In this document: positions 9,783-18,583 of the stretch, in pieces | How the letters are laid out: every line of letters starts with the position of its first letter | Position numbering within the stretch: position 1 is the first letter of the stretch | Source: Glycomyces sambucus | Lineage (GTDB): Bacteria > Actinomycetota > Actinomycetes > Mycobacteriales > Micromonosporaceae | Direction: 5' to 3' | Length of the DNA: 64,000 nt | Assembly: GCF_900102815.1 (NCBI RefSeq) | Contig: NZ_FNGF01000006.1 | Coordinates: 372,001 to 436,000 of the forward strand | Notes under the pieces: generated by a model | The model's database searches: none | What the model saw: only the letters and a program-made list of their open reading frames with translations | Told to the model about the DNA's origin: nothing | Program-made: the position numbers and the translations under genes

Positions 9783-9788
9783 TGTTCT

Positions 9789-10235
9789 ATGGTTTCACGG
9801 AGCCCCGAAGGCATCGACCAGTTGGCCGCGCGCCTCATCTCCCAGGGGAGCCGCTTCGCGCGCACCGCCTCGCGCCGGGCCGGGACGCAGCGGTCCCTCA
9901 TCGCCCTCCGCGCGCTCGCCAACCTCCAGCAGGAAGGCGACCTGCGCGTGGGCGAACTCGCCCTGCGCGAGGCCATCACCCAGCCCGCGATGACCGCCGC
10001 CGTGAACCGCCTCGAAGCGGACGGCCTCGTCGCGCGCGGCACCGACCCGGCCGACGCCCGCGCCGCCGTCGTCAGCCTCACCGAGGCCGGCGCCGAAGAG
10101 CTCCACCGGTTCCGCATGCGCGCCGCCGCGAAGGTGCGGCCCGCGCTCGAAGGGCTCGGCAAGGACGACCTGGCCGTGCTCACCAGGGCCGCCGACCTGC
10201 TCCAGGAGCTGGCCGACCGCCTCAACCAGGAATGA
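9789..10235 (+). CDS. MarR-family transcriptional regulator
   Basis: 148 residues with the winged-helix DNA-binding region in the middle: recognition segment ITQPAMTAAVNRLEADGLV, then the wing GTDPADARAAVVSLTEAG, which matches the MarR signature (DxRxxxxxLTxxG). No ribosome binding site is present; the start codon lies 6 nt after a -10-like TATAGT, consistent with leaderless translation. It is 40 nt upstream of an MFS exporter and most likely represses the pair until a small ligand binds. Confidence 0.88.
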   Translation: MVSRSPEGIDQLAARLISQGSRFARTASRRAGTQRSLIALRALANLQQEGDLRVGELALREAITQPAMTAAVNRLEADGLVARGTDPADARAAVVSLTEAGAEELHRFRMRAAAKVRPALEGLGKDDLAVLTRAADLLQELADRLNQE

Positions 10236-10275
10236 TCCCGGGGCCCGGACCCCGTGCAAGGAAAGAAGTGCCCGA

Positions 10276-11529
10276 ATGCCTGACACGAAGCAGCCGTCGA
10301 TCCTGCGCCAGCCGACGGCGGTGTGGGCGATCGCGTTCGCCTGCGCGGTGTCGTTCATGGGGATCGGCCTCGTCGACCCGATCCTGCCCGCCATCAGCGA
10401 AGGGCTGCGCGCCACGCCCTCGCAGACGATGCTGCTGTTCACCAGCTACCTGCTCATCACCGCGGTCGCGATGTTCTTCAGCGGCTTCATCTCCAGCCGC
10501 GTCGGCGTCAAGCGGACGCTGATCGGGGGCCTCGCCCTCATCGTCGTGTTCGCGGGCCTCGCGGGCGCCTCGGACACCGTCGGCCAGATCATCGGCTTCC
10601 GCGCCGGATGGGGCCTGGGGAACGCCCTGTTCATCTCGACCGCGCTCGCCGCGATCGTCGGCGCCGCCAGCGGCGGCAGCCGCCAGGCCGTGATCCTCTA
10701 CGAGGCCGCGCTCGGCATCGGCATGGCCGTGGGCCCGCTCCTGGGCGGCGCGCTCGGCGAGGCATCCTGGCGCGGGCCGTTCTTCGGGACGGCCGCGCTC
10801 ATGGCGATCGCCCTGGCCGCGATCGTCGTGCTCCTGCGCGGCCCGGCCGCGAAGCCCGAGCCCGTGCCGTTCACCGCGGGCCTGTCGGCGCTGCGCGACC
10901 GGGCGCTGCGCACCCTCGCGGTCACCGCCCTGTTCTACAACTACGCGTTCTTCACGCTGCTCGCGTACACCCCGTACCCGCTCGAGGCCGCGGCCGCCAA
11001 GGCGGGCATGGACTTCGGCGCGCACGAGCTGGGCCTGGTCTTCTTCGGCTGGGGCGCGGCGCTCGCCGTCACCTCGGTGTTCGCGGCCCCGGTCCTGACG
11101 CGGCGGTTCGGGCTGCTCCCGGTCCTGTACTCGATGTTCGGCCTGCTCGCGGTCGGCTTGGCGGTCATGGGGATCGGGGTGGACTCGGTGTCGGTGCTCG
11201 TCGTGGTGGTGATCGCCGCGGGCCTGTTCCTCGGCGTGCCCAACACGGCCCTGACCGAGACGGTGATGGAGGCGACCGACCTGCCCCGCGGCGTCGCGTC
11301 CTCCACGTACTCGGGCGTGCGGTTCCTCGGCGGCGCCATCGCGCCGGCGGTCTCCGGCTCGATCGCCGGGGCGTGGGGCGACGGCGCGCCGTACTGGTTC
11401 GGGGTCGCGGCCCTCGCGGTGTCGATCGCGGTGCTGGCCTTCGGGAAGCGCACGCTCGCGCACCTGACGCGGCCGGAGAACACCCCGGTGGCCGAGGCGC
11501 AGCTCATCACCGTGGGCGACGAGGTCTAG
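10276..11529 (+). CDS. MFS transporter (drug-efflux type)
   Basis: 417 residues, about 12 predicted membrane helices. Start ATG with GGAAAG upstream. The loop between helices 2 and 3 is SSRVGVKRTLIGG, the conserved motif A of the family (GxxxDRxGRR-like, here degenerate), and the helix-5 motif GMAVGPLLGG corresponds to the antiporter motif C (gxxxGPxxGG) of proton-driven exporters. It is downstream of and probably co-transcribed with the MarR gene, so efflux of the toxic ligand sensed by that regulator is the likely job. Its stop is only 4 bp from the stop of the convergent LacI gene. Confidence 0.87.
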   Translation: MPDTKQPSILRQPTAVWAIAFACAVSFMGIGLVDPILPAISEGLRATPSQTMLLFTSYLLITAVAMFFSGFISSRVGVKRTLIGGLALIVVFAGLAGASDTVGQIIGFRAGWGLGNALFISTALAAIVGAASGGSRQAVILYEAALGIGMAVGPLLGGALGEASWRGPFFGTAALMAIALAAIVVLLRGPAAKPEPVPFTAGLSALRDRALRTLAVTALFYNYAFFTLLAYTPYPLEAAAAKAGMDFGAHELGLVFFGWGAALAVTSVFAAPVLTRRFGLLPVLYSMFGLLAVGLAVMGIGVDSVSVLVVVVIAAGLFLGVPNTALTETVMEATDLPRGVASSTYSGVRFLGGAIAPAVSGSIAGAWGDGAPYWFGVAALAVSIAVLAFGKRTLAHLTRPENTPVAEAQLITVGDEV

Positions 11530-11533
11530 CGGC

Positions 11534-12565
11534 TCAGGCGGACTCGCGCAGGACCAGGACCGGGTCGAAGATGACCGAGGTCGGCTCCGGCGACGGGTCG
11601 TCGAGCCGGTCGAGCAGCAGCCGCACCATCTCGGCGGCCATCTCTTCCAGTGGCTGGCGGATCGTGGTGATCCCGGGGCGGCTCAGGCGGGCCGGGGCGC
11701 TGTCGTCGAAGCCGACGACCGCCACGTCCTCGGGCACGCGCCGCCCGTGGTCCCCCAGCGCGTGGATCGCGCCCTGCGCCATGAGGTCGCTCGCGGCGAA
11801 GACCGCGTCGAGGTCGGGGACCCGGTCGAGCAGCTCCTTCATCGCGCGTTCGCCGCTGTCGTAGGTGAACCCGCCTTCGCAGACGGGCACGAACGGGCAG
11901 CCGTGGCGGGCCCAGCCCTCCTCGTACCCGGCCTGGCGCTCCTGGGCGGCGGGGATCTCCAGCGGTCCGGTGATCGCCACGGGCCGGCGGCGGCCGATCG
12001 AGGCGAGGTGGGCGGCGGCCATCCGGCCGCCCTCGCGGTGCGCGAGGTCCACATAGCTCACCGGGCCGGGGCTGGCCGGGCGCGCGAACCGCACCGACGG
12101 CCGGCCCACGTCGGCGAGCATGGCGGGCAGCCGCTCGTCGGGGTACGTGGAGATGAGCAGGGCCCCGTCCGCGTTGCCCTGCTTGAAGTACGCGGTGATC
12201 GCGAGGTCGTCGGCGGCGTTCTCGGCGAGCATGAGCGCGGGGAAGATCCCGCGCGGTTTCAGGGCGCCGATGATCCCGGTGAGGAGGCGCCCGAAGAACG
12301 GGTCGGTGAGGAACTGGCCGGCGTTGAGGCTGTCGCTCAGGTCGGTCCCGGCGACGACCACGCCGACCGCCTCGCTGCGGCGGGTCACCAAGGAGCGCGC
12401 GGCCCGGTTCGGGACGTACCCGGTGGCCTCGACCGCGCGGCGCACGACCTCCTGGATCTCGGGGGCGACGTTCCGGGTCCGGTTGATGACCCGCGAGACC
12501 GTCGCGCGCGAGACGCCGGCGACGCGCGCGACGTCCTCAAGCGTCGGGGAGGGATCAGCGCTCAT
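11534..12565 (-). CDS. LacI-family repressor of the secreted glycan operon
   Basis: 343 residues. The start chosen is the ATG before the HTH (SPTLEDVARVAGVSRATVSR, hinge helix NRAARSLVT); the frame stays open upstream but that part is not protein-like. The periplasmic-binding-protein core follows, with GFDDS...LSRPGITTIRQP near the C terminus. TATAAC ends 6 nt before the ATG, so translation is probably leaderless. It is divergent from three secreted-protein genes; operators lie in front of both. Known relatives (e.g. CebR, CelR) bind TGGGAGCGCTCCCA and release on oligosaccharide; the inducer here is unknown. Confidence 0.9.
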   Translation of the reverse strand: MSADPSPTLEDVARVAGVSRATVSRVINRTRNVAPEIQEVVRRAVEATGYVPNRAARSLVTRRSEAVGVVVAGTDLSDSLNAGQFLTDPFFGRLLTGIIGALKPRGIFPALMLAENAADDLAITAYFKQGNADGALLISTYPDERLPAMLADVGRPSVRFARPASPGPVSYVDLAHREGGRMAAAHLASIGRRRPVAITGPLEIPAAQERQAGYEEGWARHGCPFVPVCEGGFTYDSGERAMKELLDRVPDLDAVFAASDLMAQGAIHALGDHGRRVPEDVAVVGFDDSAPARLSRPGITTIRQPLEEMAAEMVRLLLDRLDDPSPEPTSVIFDPVLVLRESA

Positions 12566-12571
12566 CGACCA

Positions 12572-12603
12572 GTTATAGCACGTTCTCGGAAATCGCTCTC
12601 CCA
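12572..12603 (-). promoter_or_regulatory. LacI-gene -10 and imperfect operator (autoregulation)
   Basis: The minus-strand -10 TATAAC is at 12577-12572. The plus-strand 18-mer at 12586-12603 matches 15 of 18 positions of the perfect operator at 12717-12734, including the complete half-site GCTCTCCCA. It covers the -35 area of the repressor gene, which fits autorepression. Confidence 0.6.
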
Positions 12604-12679
12604 CAGGAAAAGCCGCACCGGCGTGCATACCGCTCGAACGGGTCGCCGATTCGGCCGGATTATCTATATATCGAAGAAC

Positions 12680-12734
12680 TTGACAATCTCGAAATCCGCG
12701 TTTTAGCATGAGTTCGTGGGAGAGCGCTCTCCCA
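12680..12734 (+). promoter_or_regulatory. Promoter and perfect 18-bp LacI operator of the secreted operon
   Basis: TTGACA (12680-12685), an 18-bp spacer and TAGCAT (12704-12709) form the promoter. The perfect palindrome TGGGAGAGCGCTCTCCCA (12717-12734) lies at the predicted transcription start, the ideal place for repression. It contains the same TGGGAG half-sites as CebR/CelR operators, with a centre 4 bp longer. The leader to the first gene is about 85 nt. Confidence 0.8.
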
Positions 12735-12803
12735 TACCGATCCCGACACAGCCCGGCAATGATCCATCCGTTCCTTCCCTTCCGCACCTCCCAGGAGGCC
12801 CAT

Positions 12804-14657
12804 ATGCAGGAACAATCCCCACCGGACCACCGCGGCTTCAAGCGCCGGGCGGCACTCGGCGGCGCCGCCGCCGCAGCGGTCGCCGCGGGCATCGGCGTCG
12901 GCGGCGTCGTCGCCCGGGCCCAGGCCCAGCCGGCGAACGCCTGCGGCGAGGACCCCGACGTCCTCCCGCCGACCGACGCCTACGACCCCGACCTCGGCCC
13001 CAACACCCACCTCTTCGGCCCGTCCACCCCGGCCGCCGAGATCCAGAGCGCGGTCGACGCCATCACCGCTTCGATGCGCACCAACCAGTTCGGGCGCGAG
13101 CGCCACGCCGTGCTCTTCCGCCCCGGCACCTACGCCGCCGACATCGACCTGCGGTTCTACACGCAGGTCGCCGGGCTCGGGCTCCTGCCCGGCGACACCG
13201 TCATCGACGGCCACGTCCGGGTCGAGGCCGACTGGCTCCCCCAGGGCGACGACCGCCCCGACTACCTCGGGAACGCGACCCAGAACTTCTGGCGCTCGGT
13301 CGAGAACCTCGCCATCCGCAACCCGAGCGGGCAGATCGCCCGCTGGGCGGTCTCCCAGGCGGCCCCGTTCCGCCGCATCGACCTGCGCACCACCGAGATG
13401 CAGCTGTGGGACGGCTACGAGGGCTGGGCCTCCGGCGGGTTCTTCGCCGACTCCCGGATCTCGGGCCGCGTGGTCTCCGGATCGCAGCAGCAGTTCTTCA
13501 CCCGCAACTCCAACCTCCAAGGGGGATGGGCGGGCTCGGTGTGGAACATGGTGTTCGTCGGCACCGCCGGCGCCCCCGCGAACCACTTCCCCGACCCCTC
13601 GCACACCGTCGTCGACCGGGCGCCGGTGATCCGCGAGAAGCCGTTCCTCTACACCGCCGCCGACGGCGAGTTCCGGGTCTTCAAGCCTGCGATCAGGCGC
13701 GACGCCACCGGCACCAGCTGGGAGTCCGGCGCCCCCGCGGGCACGTCGATCTCGCTCGCCGAGTTCTTCGTGGTCAACCCGGGCGAGGACGTCGCCACCG
13801 TCGAGCGGGCCCTCGCCGAGGGCCGCCACCTGCTCTTCACGCCCGGCGTCCACGAGTTCGACCGGACCCTGAACGTCACCGCGCCCGGGACCGTGGTCCT
13901 CGGACTCGGCCTGGCGACGATCATCCCCACCGGCGGCCAGACCGCCATCGCCGTCGCCGACGTGGACGGGGTGGTCCTCGCCGGGCTCCTCATCGACGCC
14001 GGGGAGGCCGAGTCCGACGTGCTGGTGCAGATCGGCCCGCCCGGCTCGGCCGCCGACCACGGCGCCGACCCGGTCTCGCTCCACGACCTGTTCGCGCGCA
14101 TCGGCGGCGCGCATCCGGGCTCGGCCCGCGTCAGCCTGGAGGTGAACTCCCGGCACGTGATCGCCGACCACCTGTGGCTGTGGCGCGGCGACCACGGCGA
14201 GGGCATCGGCTGGGACGTCAACCCGGCCGCCAACGGCATGGTCGTCCACGGCGACGACGTGACCGCCTACGGCCTCTTCGCCGAGCACTACCAGGAGTAC
14301 CAGGTCATCTGGGCCGGCGAGCGCGGCCGGACCTACTTCTTCCAGAACGAGATGCCCTACGACCCGCCGGACCAGGCGACCTGGCGCACCGGCGCCAACG
14401 GCTGGGCATCGTACAAAGTGGACGACGCGGTGGCCGAGCACGCCCTGTGGGGCGGCGGGGGCTACTGCTTCTTCAACACCAACCCGAACGTCGTGTGCGA
14501 CCGGGTCTTCGAGACCCCCGGCCACGGCGGCATCCGGCTCACGTCCCTGGTCAGCGTCTCGCTCGGCGGGGTCGGCACGATCCGCCGGGTCGTCAACGAG
14601 ACCGGCGGCCAAGTGGACTCCGGCACCTTCACCAGCTACGTGGTGGCGTACCCGTGA
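12804..14657 (+). CDS. Tat-exported right-handed beta-helix protein
   Basis: 617 residues; ATG at 12804 with AGGAGG 5 nt upstream (an open frame begins further upstream but lacks a ribosome site). The N terminus has a twin-arginine-type signal (GFKRRAALGG, then an Ala-rich helix, cleavage near AQAQPA). The mature part has two pectate-lyase/GH55-like parallel beta-helix halves, the first beginning HLFGPSTPAAEIQSAVDAI and the second FFVVNPGEDVATVERALAEG. This resembles the actinobacterial family often labelled 'coagulation factor 5/8 type' or adenylyl cyclase by propagated annotation. It is the first gene of the LacI-controlled operon; binding or cleavage of an extracellular polysaccharide is inferred. 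Confidence 0.75.
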   Translation: MQEQSPPDHRGFKRRAALGGAAAAAVAAGIGVGGVVARAQAQPANACGEDPDVLPPTDAYDPDLGPNTHLFGPSTPAAEIQSAVDAITASMRTNQFGRERHAVLFRPGTYAADIDLRFYTQVAGLGLLPGDTVIDGHVRVEADWLPQGDDRPDYLGNATQNFWRSVENLAIRNPSGQIARWAVSQAAPFRRIDLRTTEMQLWDGYEGWASGGFFADSRISGRVVSGSQQQFFTRNSNLQGGWAGSVWNMVFVGTAGAPANHFPDPSHTVVDRAPVIREKPFLYTAADGEFRVFKPAIRRDATGTSWESGAPAGTSISLAEFFVVNPGEDVATVERALAEGRHLLFTPGVHEFDRTLNVTAPGTVVLGLGLATIIPTGGQTAIAVADVDGVVLAGLLIDAGEAESDVLVQIGPPGSAADHGADPVSLHDLFARIGGAHPGSARVSLEVNSRHVIADHLWLWRGDHGEGIGWDVNPAANGMVVHGDDVTAYGLFAEHYQEYQVIWAGERGRTYFFQNEMPYDPPDQATWRTGANGWASYKVDDAVAEHALWGGGGYCFFNTNPNVVCDRVFETPGHGGIRLTSLVSVSLGGVGTIRRVVNETGGQVDSGTFTSYVVAYP

Positions 14658-14683
14658 CCCCCCGAACCCGAACAGGAGCTTCG

Positions 14684-16867
14684 ATGCGAACCCCCTTGTC
14701 CAGCAGAGCACTGACTCGCAGAGCGTTGCCCCGCAGAGCGATCGCAATGCTCACGGCGCTCTTCTGCGCCGCGGGCGCGTGGGCGGTGGCCCTCGCGCCC
14801 GCCCAGGCCCAGGAAGCGGAGGCCCTGCTCTCCCACCAGCGGCCGGCCTCGGCCTCGTCGGTGGAGAGCGCCGACTACACCCCGGCGTCGGCGGCCTTCG
14901 ACGGCGACCCTGGCACCCGCTGGTCCTCGCAGTTCAGCGACGACCAGTGGATCCAGGTCGACCTCGGCGGGCAGTTCGACCTGACGCGGGTCGAACTCGT
15001 CTGGGAGGCCGCGTACGCGACCGCCTACGAGATCCAGGTGTCGGCGGACGGCACGAGCTGGACCACCGCGTACGCCGAGTCCTCGGGCGGCGGCGGATCG
15101 GAGTCGATCACCCTCGACGCGACCGGCCGCTACGTCCGGATGCAGGGCCTCGACCGGGTCGGCGGCTACGGGTACTCGCTGTGGAGCTTCGACGTCTACG
15201 GCTGCGCCGCGGGCGGCGGCAGCGAGGTCCCCGACGGCCCCGCCGAGGTCGAGGTCATCGGCTCCCAGGGGAACTGGCAGCTCACCGTCGACGACGAGCC
15301 GTTCACCATCAAGGGCCTGACGTGGGGGCCCTCCCCCGCCGAGGCCGCCGCGCTCATGCCCGAGGTCGCCGCGATGGGCGTGAACACGTTGCGCACGTGG
15401 GGCACCGACGCCTCCTCGCTGCCGCTGCTCGACGCGGCCGCCGCGCACGACGTGCGGGTCATGCTCGGCTTCTGGCTCCTGCCCGGCGGCGGGCCCGGCT
15501 CGGGCGGGTGCATCGACTACACGACCGACACCACCTACAAGAACCAGGCGCTCAGCGACATCACCGGCTGGGTCGAGGTGTACCGGGACCACCCGGCGGT
15601 CCTGATGTGGAACGTCGGCAACGAGTCGGTGCTCGGGCTCCAGAACTGCTACAGCGGCGCGGTGCTCGAAGCGCAGCGCAACGCGTACACGGCGTTCGTC
15701 AACGACGTGGCGGTGGCGATCCACGCGATCGACGCCGACCACCCGGTGACCTCCACCGACGCGTGGACCGGCGCCTGGCCGTACTACGAGGCGAACTCCC
15801 CCGACCTCGACCTGCTCGCCGTGAACTCCTACGGCGACATCTGCGGGGTCGAGGAGGCGTGGGAGGCCGGCGGCTACGACCGGCCGTACGTCGTCACCGA
15901 GACCGGCCCGGCCGGCGAGTGGGAGGTCCCCGACGACGCCAACGGGGTCCCCGACGAACCGTCCGACGTGGACAAGGCCGCGGCGTACACCGAGGCGTGG
16001 GACTGCATCACCGGCCACGAGGGGGTCGCGCTCGGCGCGACGATGTTCCACTTCGGCACCGAGGGCGACTTCGGCGGCGTGTGGTTCAACCTCTACCCCG
16101 GCGGCAACCGGCGCCTGTCGTTCTACGCGGTCGCCGAGGCGTACGGCGGGACGGCGCAGGCGAACACGCCTCCCGTCATCTCCGGCATGGACCTGGGCCT
16201 GGACGGTCCCGTGGTCGGCGGCGAGGAGTTCACCGTCGACCTCGACGTGGCCGACCCCGACGGCGACACCCTCGAGTACATCCCGATGGTCAACAGCGCC
16301 TATGTGAACGGCTCATGGGACATGCTGCTGGCGGACTACACCGTCAACGCCGACGGCACGATCGACATCCGCGCGCCCGAGATCCTCGGGGTGTGGAAGC
16401 TGTACGTCTGGGTCGAGGACGGCCACGGCAACGTCGGCGTCGAGAGCCGGTCCTTCGAGGTGACGCTCCCCGATGTGGAGGGCGAGAACATCGCGCAGGG
16501 GCGCCCGGCCGAGGCGTCCACCTTCCAGGAGTGGGGCGGCCACACGCCGGCCGCGGCCTTCGACGGGGACCTCGCGACCCGCTGGGCCAGCGAGTGGGCC
16601 GACGACCAGTGGCTGCGCGTCGACCTGGGCTCGAGGCGCGACTTCGACGCCGTCCAGCTCGTGTGGGAGACCGCGTACGCCACCGGCTATCAGATCCAGG
16701 TGTCGGACAACGGCGCCGACTGGACCACGATCCACACCGCGACCGGCGGCAACGGCGGCGCGGACACCCTCCAGGTCTCCGGCGCGGGCCGCTACGTGCG
16801 CGTCCTGTGCACCGACCGCGCCACCGAGTGGGGCTTCTCGCTCTACGAGTTCGGCGTCTACACCTGA
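14684..16867 (+). CDS. Secreted clan-A-like glycoside hydrolase with two F5/8C (discoidin) domains
   Basis: 727 residues, ATG with AGGAG 5 nt upstream, 26 nt after the previous stop. Signal peptide to about residue 43. Discoidin domain 1 spans about 46-173, a (beta/alpha)8 domain about 190-485, an Ig-like linker about 495-595, and discoidin domain 2 about 597-727, similar to the first. The barrel shows WNVGNE (acid/base Glu314) and VVTETG (nucleophile Glu406), the spacing of retaining clan GH-A enzymes such as GH2/GH5. The discoidin domains probably bind carbohydrate like CBM32. Substrate and exact GH family are not determined. Confidence 0.8.
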   Translation: MRTPLSSRALTRRALPRRAIAMLTALFCAAGAWAVALAPAQAQEAEALLSHQRPASASSVESADYTPASAAFDGDPGTRWSSQFSDDQWIQVDLGGQFDLTRVELVWEAAYATAYEIQVSADGTSWTTAYAESSGGGGSESITLDATGRYVRMQGLDRVGGYGYSLWSFDVYGCAAGGGSEVPDGPAEVEVIGSQGNWQLTVDDEPFTIKGLTWGPSPAEAAALMPEVAAMGVNTLRTWGTDASSLPLLDAAAAHDVRVMLGFWLLPGGGPGSGGCIDYTTDTTYKNQALSDITGWVEVYRDHPAVLMWNVGNESVLGLQNCYSGAVLEAQRNAYTAFVNDVAVAIHAIDADHPVTSTDAWTGAWPYYEANSPDLDLLAVNSYGDICGVEEAWEAGGYDRPYVVTETGPAGEWEVPDDANGVPDEPSDVDKAAAYTEAWDCITGHEGVALGATMFHFGTEGDFGGVWFNLYPGGNRRLSFYAVAEAYGGTAQANTPPVISGMDLGLDGPVVGGEEFTVDLDVADPDGDTLEYIPMVNSAYVNGSWDMLLADYTVNADGTIDIRAPEILGVWKLYVWVEDGHGNVGVESRSFEVTLPDVEGENIAQGRPAEASTFQEWGGHTPAAAFDGDLATRWASEWADDQWLRVDLGSRRDFDAVQLVWETAYATGYQIQVSDNGADWTTIHTATGGNGGADTLQVSGAGRYVRVLCTDRATEWGFSLYEFGVYT

Positions 16868-16920
16868 TGATCCGCGGGCGGGCCGCGGCGCGGCCCGCCC
16901 CTTCCCGAAAGGACACCGAG

Positions 16921-17817
16921 ATGCGACTGCGTCACGCCGCGATCGCCCTGGCGGGCCTCGCGGCGGCCCTCACCACCCTGGTCGCGATCCCCACCGCGAC
17001 CGCCGACGACCTGGTGACCCACCATGAGTTCCAGGCCAACTGCACCGTCGACCACACGGCGAACGACGACCCGATCGTCTACCCCGGCGTCCCCGGCGCC
17101 TCCCACAACCACACGTTCATCGGCAACACGAACGTCGACGCGTACACCGACCTCGACGACCTCAAGCAGGGCACCACGACCTGCCTGGTGCCCGACGACC
17201 AGTCGGCGTACTGGTTCCCGACCCTCTTCCGCGGCACGGAGCCGATCCTCACGGACTGGCACCTGGTCGTCTACTACAAGTCCGGGGTCGAGGACTACAC
17301 CACTGTGGAGCCGTTCCCGGAGGGCCTGCGCTTCGTGGCCGGCGACATGATGGCGACCGCGCAGGAGTTCCAGAACGCGCCCGGGCAGGTCGAGGGCTAC
17401 GAGTGCGGGGAGTCGTTCCACAACTGGGACATCCCCTCGTACTGCTCCTCGTGGCTGAACATCCGCTACCAGTCGCCGAGCTGCTGGGACGGGGTCAACC
17501 TCGACTCGCCGAACCACAAGAGCCACATGGCGTACCCCGTCGACGGCTCCTGCCCGGCGTCGCATCCCGTCCCGGTCCCGATGATCGAGTTCAAGATCCA
17601 CTGGCCGGTGCAGGGCGACATGACCGGCGTCCACCTCGCCAGCGGGCCCGGCTCCTCCTGGCACTACGACTTCTTCAACGCCTGGGAGCCCGACACGCTC
17701 GCCGCCATGGTCGAGCACTGCATCAACGGCGGCCTCCAATGCGACTCGCGGGGTTACGACCTCTACAAGCCGCACCGGGGCCAGGTCCTCGACGAGGACT
17801 ACGAACTCATCCGCTGA
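16921..17817 (+). CDS. Secreted DUF1996-domain protein
   Basis: 298 residues, ATG with GAAAGGA upstream. Signal peptide to about residue 28 (ending ATADD). The mature protein begins HHEFQANCTVDHTANDDPIV and has the DUF1996 hallmarks SHNHTFIGN, NIRYQSPSCWDG and PVPMIEFKIHWP, rich in His, Trp and Cys. The family is common in fungi and actinomycetes; its function is unknown, although the conserved His/Asp residues could bind metal. It is the last gene of the LacI-controlled operon, so a role in the same extracellular glycan process is inferred from co-regulation alone. Confidence 0.85.
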   Translation: MRLRHAAIALAGLAAALTTLVAIPTATADDLVTHHEFQANCTVDHTANDDPIVYPGVPGASHNHTFIGNTNVDAYTDLDDLKQGTTTCLVPDDQSAYWFPTLFRGTEPILTDWHLVVYYKSGVEDYTTVEPFPEGLRFVAGDMMATAQEFQNAPGQVEGYECGESFHNWDIPSYCSSWLNIRYQSPSCWDGVNLDSPNHKSHMAYPVDGSCPASHPVPVPMIEFKIHWPVQGDMTGVHLASGPGSSWHYDFFNAWEPDTLAAMVEHCINGGLQCDSRGYDLYKPHRGQVLDEDYELIR

Positions 17818-17820
17818 ACC

Positions 17821-17852
17821 GCAGGGCCCCGGGCGCAAGCCCGGGGCCCTGC
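17821..17852. terminator. Bidirectional terminator
   Basis: A 14-bp perfect stem (GCAGGGCCCCGGGC, 17821-17834, pairing with 17839-17852) with a GCAA tetraloop lies between the DUF1996 gene (+) and the toxin gene (-), which end 38 bp apart. Confidence 0.85.
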
Positions 17853-17855
17853 GCG

Positions 17856-18575
17856 CTAGAGCTCGGTCATGTCGATGTGGTCCATGTTCCCCTTGCGGGT
17901 GACGCTGTCGACCCGGAAGCTCGTGCCCTTGTCGAAGAGGATCTCCTCCTCGTCGTGCGGGGAGTACTTCGTGACGTTCTTGCCGTTCTTCCCGTTGATG
18001 TTGAACAGGGTGTCGCCCTTGAAGTCCCCGCTCAGGGCCGTGTCCTGGTTCTTGGACGTGCTCGTGAACGCGTTCTCCTTCACGACGTTCCCCGGCTGGT
18101 ACTGGTTGCGCACGTCCGGGAGGTTGCGCAGGTCGGCCCCGCGGTAGGTCTTCCCGGGCTCGTTCGGCAGCTTCCCGAGCGCCTCGGAGACCCGGTCGGC
18201 CTTCTCGTCGAACTTCTTGCGCATGGGGCCCAGCGTCTGCGAGGGGTCGCGCAGGTGCGGGTTCATCTGCCGGAAGCCGCCCTGGGTGTACGAGCTGAGC
18301 GCGGCCTCGTCCTCGGGGGTGAGGTCCTGCTTCGGCTTCGGCTTGGGCGGCACCGGCGGCGGCTTCTTCTTCAGGTCCTCCGGCTTGGGCTTCGGGGGGA
18401 CCGGCGGCGGGGTCTTCTTCTTCTTGAGCAGGTCCTCGGGCTTCGGCTTGGGCGGCACCGGCGGGGGCACCTTCGAACGCTCCGACCCCTTCGCGAGGCG
18501 GAACACCTTCGCGTCCTCGAGGGGCTTGGACAGGAGCTTCGCGCCCACGGGCGACGAGCTGCGCTTGGGGGGCAT
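17856..18575 (-). CDS. ADP-ribosyltransferase toxin with proline-rich N terminus
   Basis: 239 residues, ATG start 8 nt after the upstream gene. Residues 1-85 are basic and carry three PPPVPPKPKP repeats (about 37-46, 56-65, 72-81). The C-terminal domain (about 120-239) matches R-S-E class ADP-ribosyltransferases of the VIP2/C3 exoenzyme type: Arg145 in TYRGADLR, the STS motif in FTSTS (170-174), and the ExE element EEEILF (209-214). It would transfer ADP-ribose from NAD+ to an unknown target. There is no signal peptide; export with the neighbouring WXG100-like proteins is the likely route. No immunity gene is evident beside it. Confidence 0.8.
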   Translation of the reverse strand: MPPKRSSSPVGAKLLSKPLEDAKVFRLAKGSERSKVPPPVPPKPKPEDLLKKKKTPPPVPPKPKPEDLKKKPPPVPPKPKPKQDLTPEDEAALSSYTQGGFRQMNPHLRDPSQTLGPMRKKFDEKADRVSEALGKLPNEPGKTYRGADLRNLPDVRNQYQPGNVVKENAFTSTSKNQDTALSGDFKGDTLFNINGKNGKNVTKYSPHDEEEILFDKGTSFRVDSVTRKGNMDHIDMTEL

Positions 18576-18583
18576 GGGGCTCC

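Noticed and set aside
12566-12892. Longer N terminus for the LacI regulator
   Set aside because: The extra 109 residues precede the canonical HTH, are antisense to the operon promoter and leader, and have no similarity to the family.
12660-14747. 695-codon minus-strand frame across the secreted beta-helix gene
   Set aside because: Shadow frame; it would also cross the strong promoter and operator of the sense operon.
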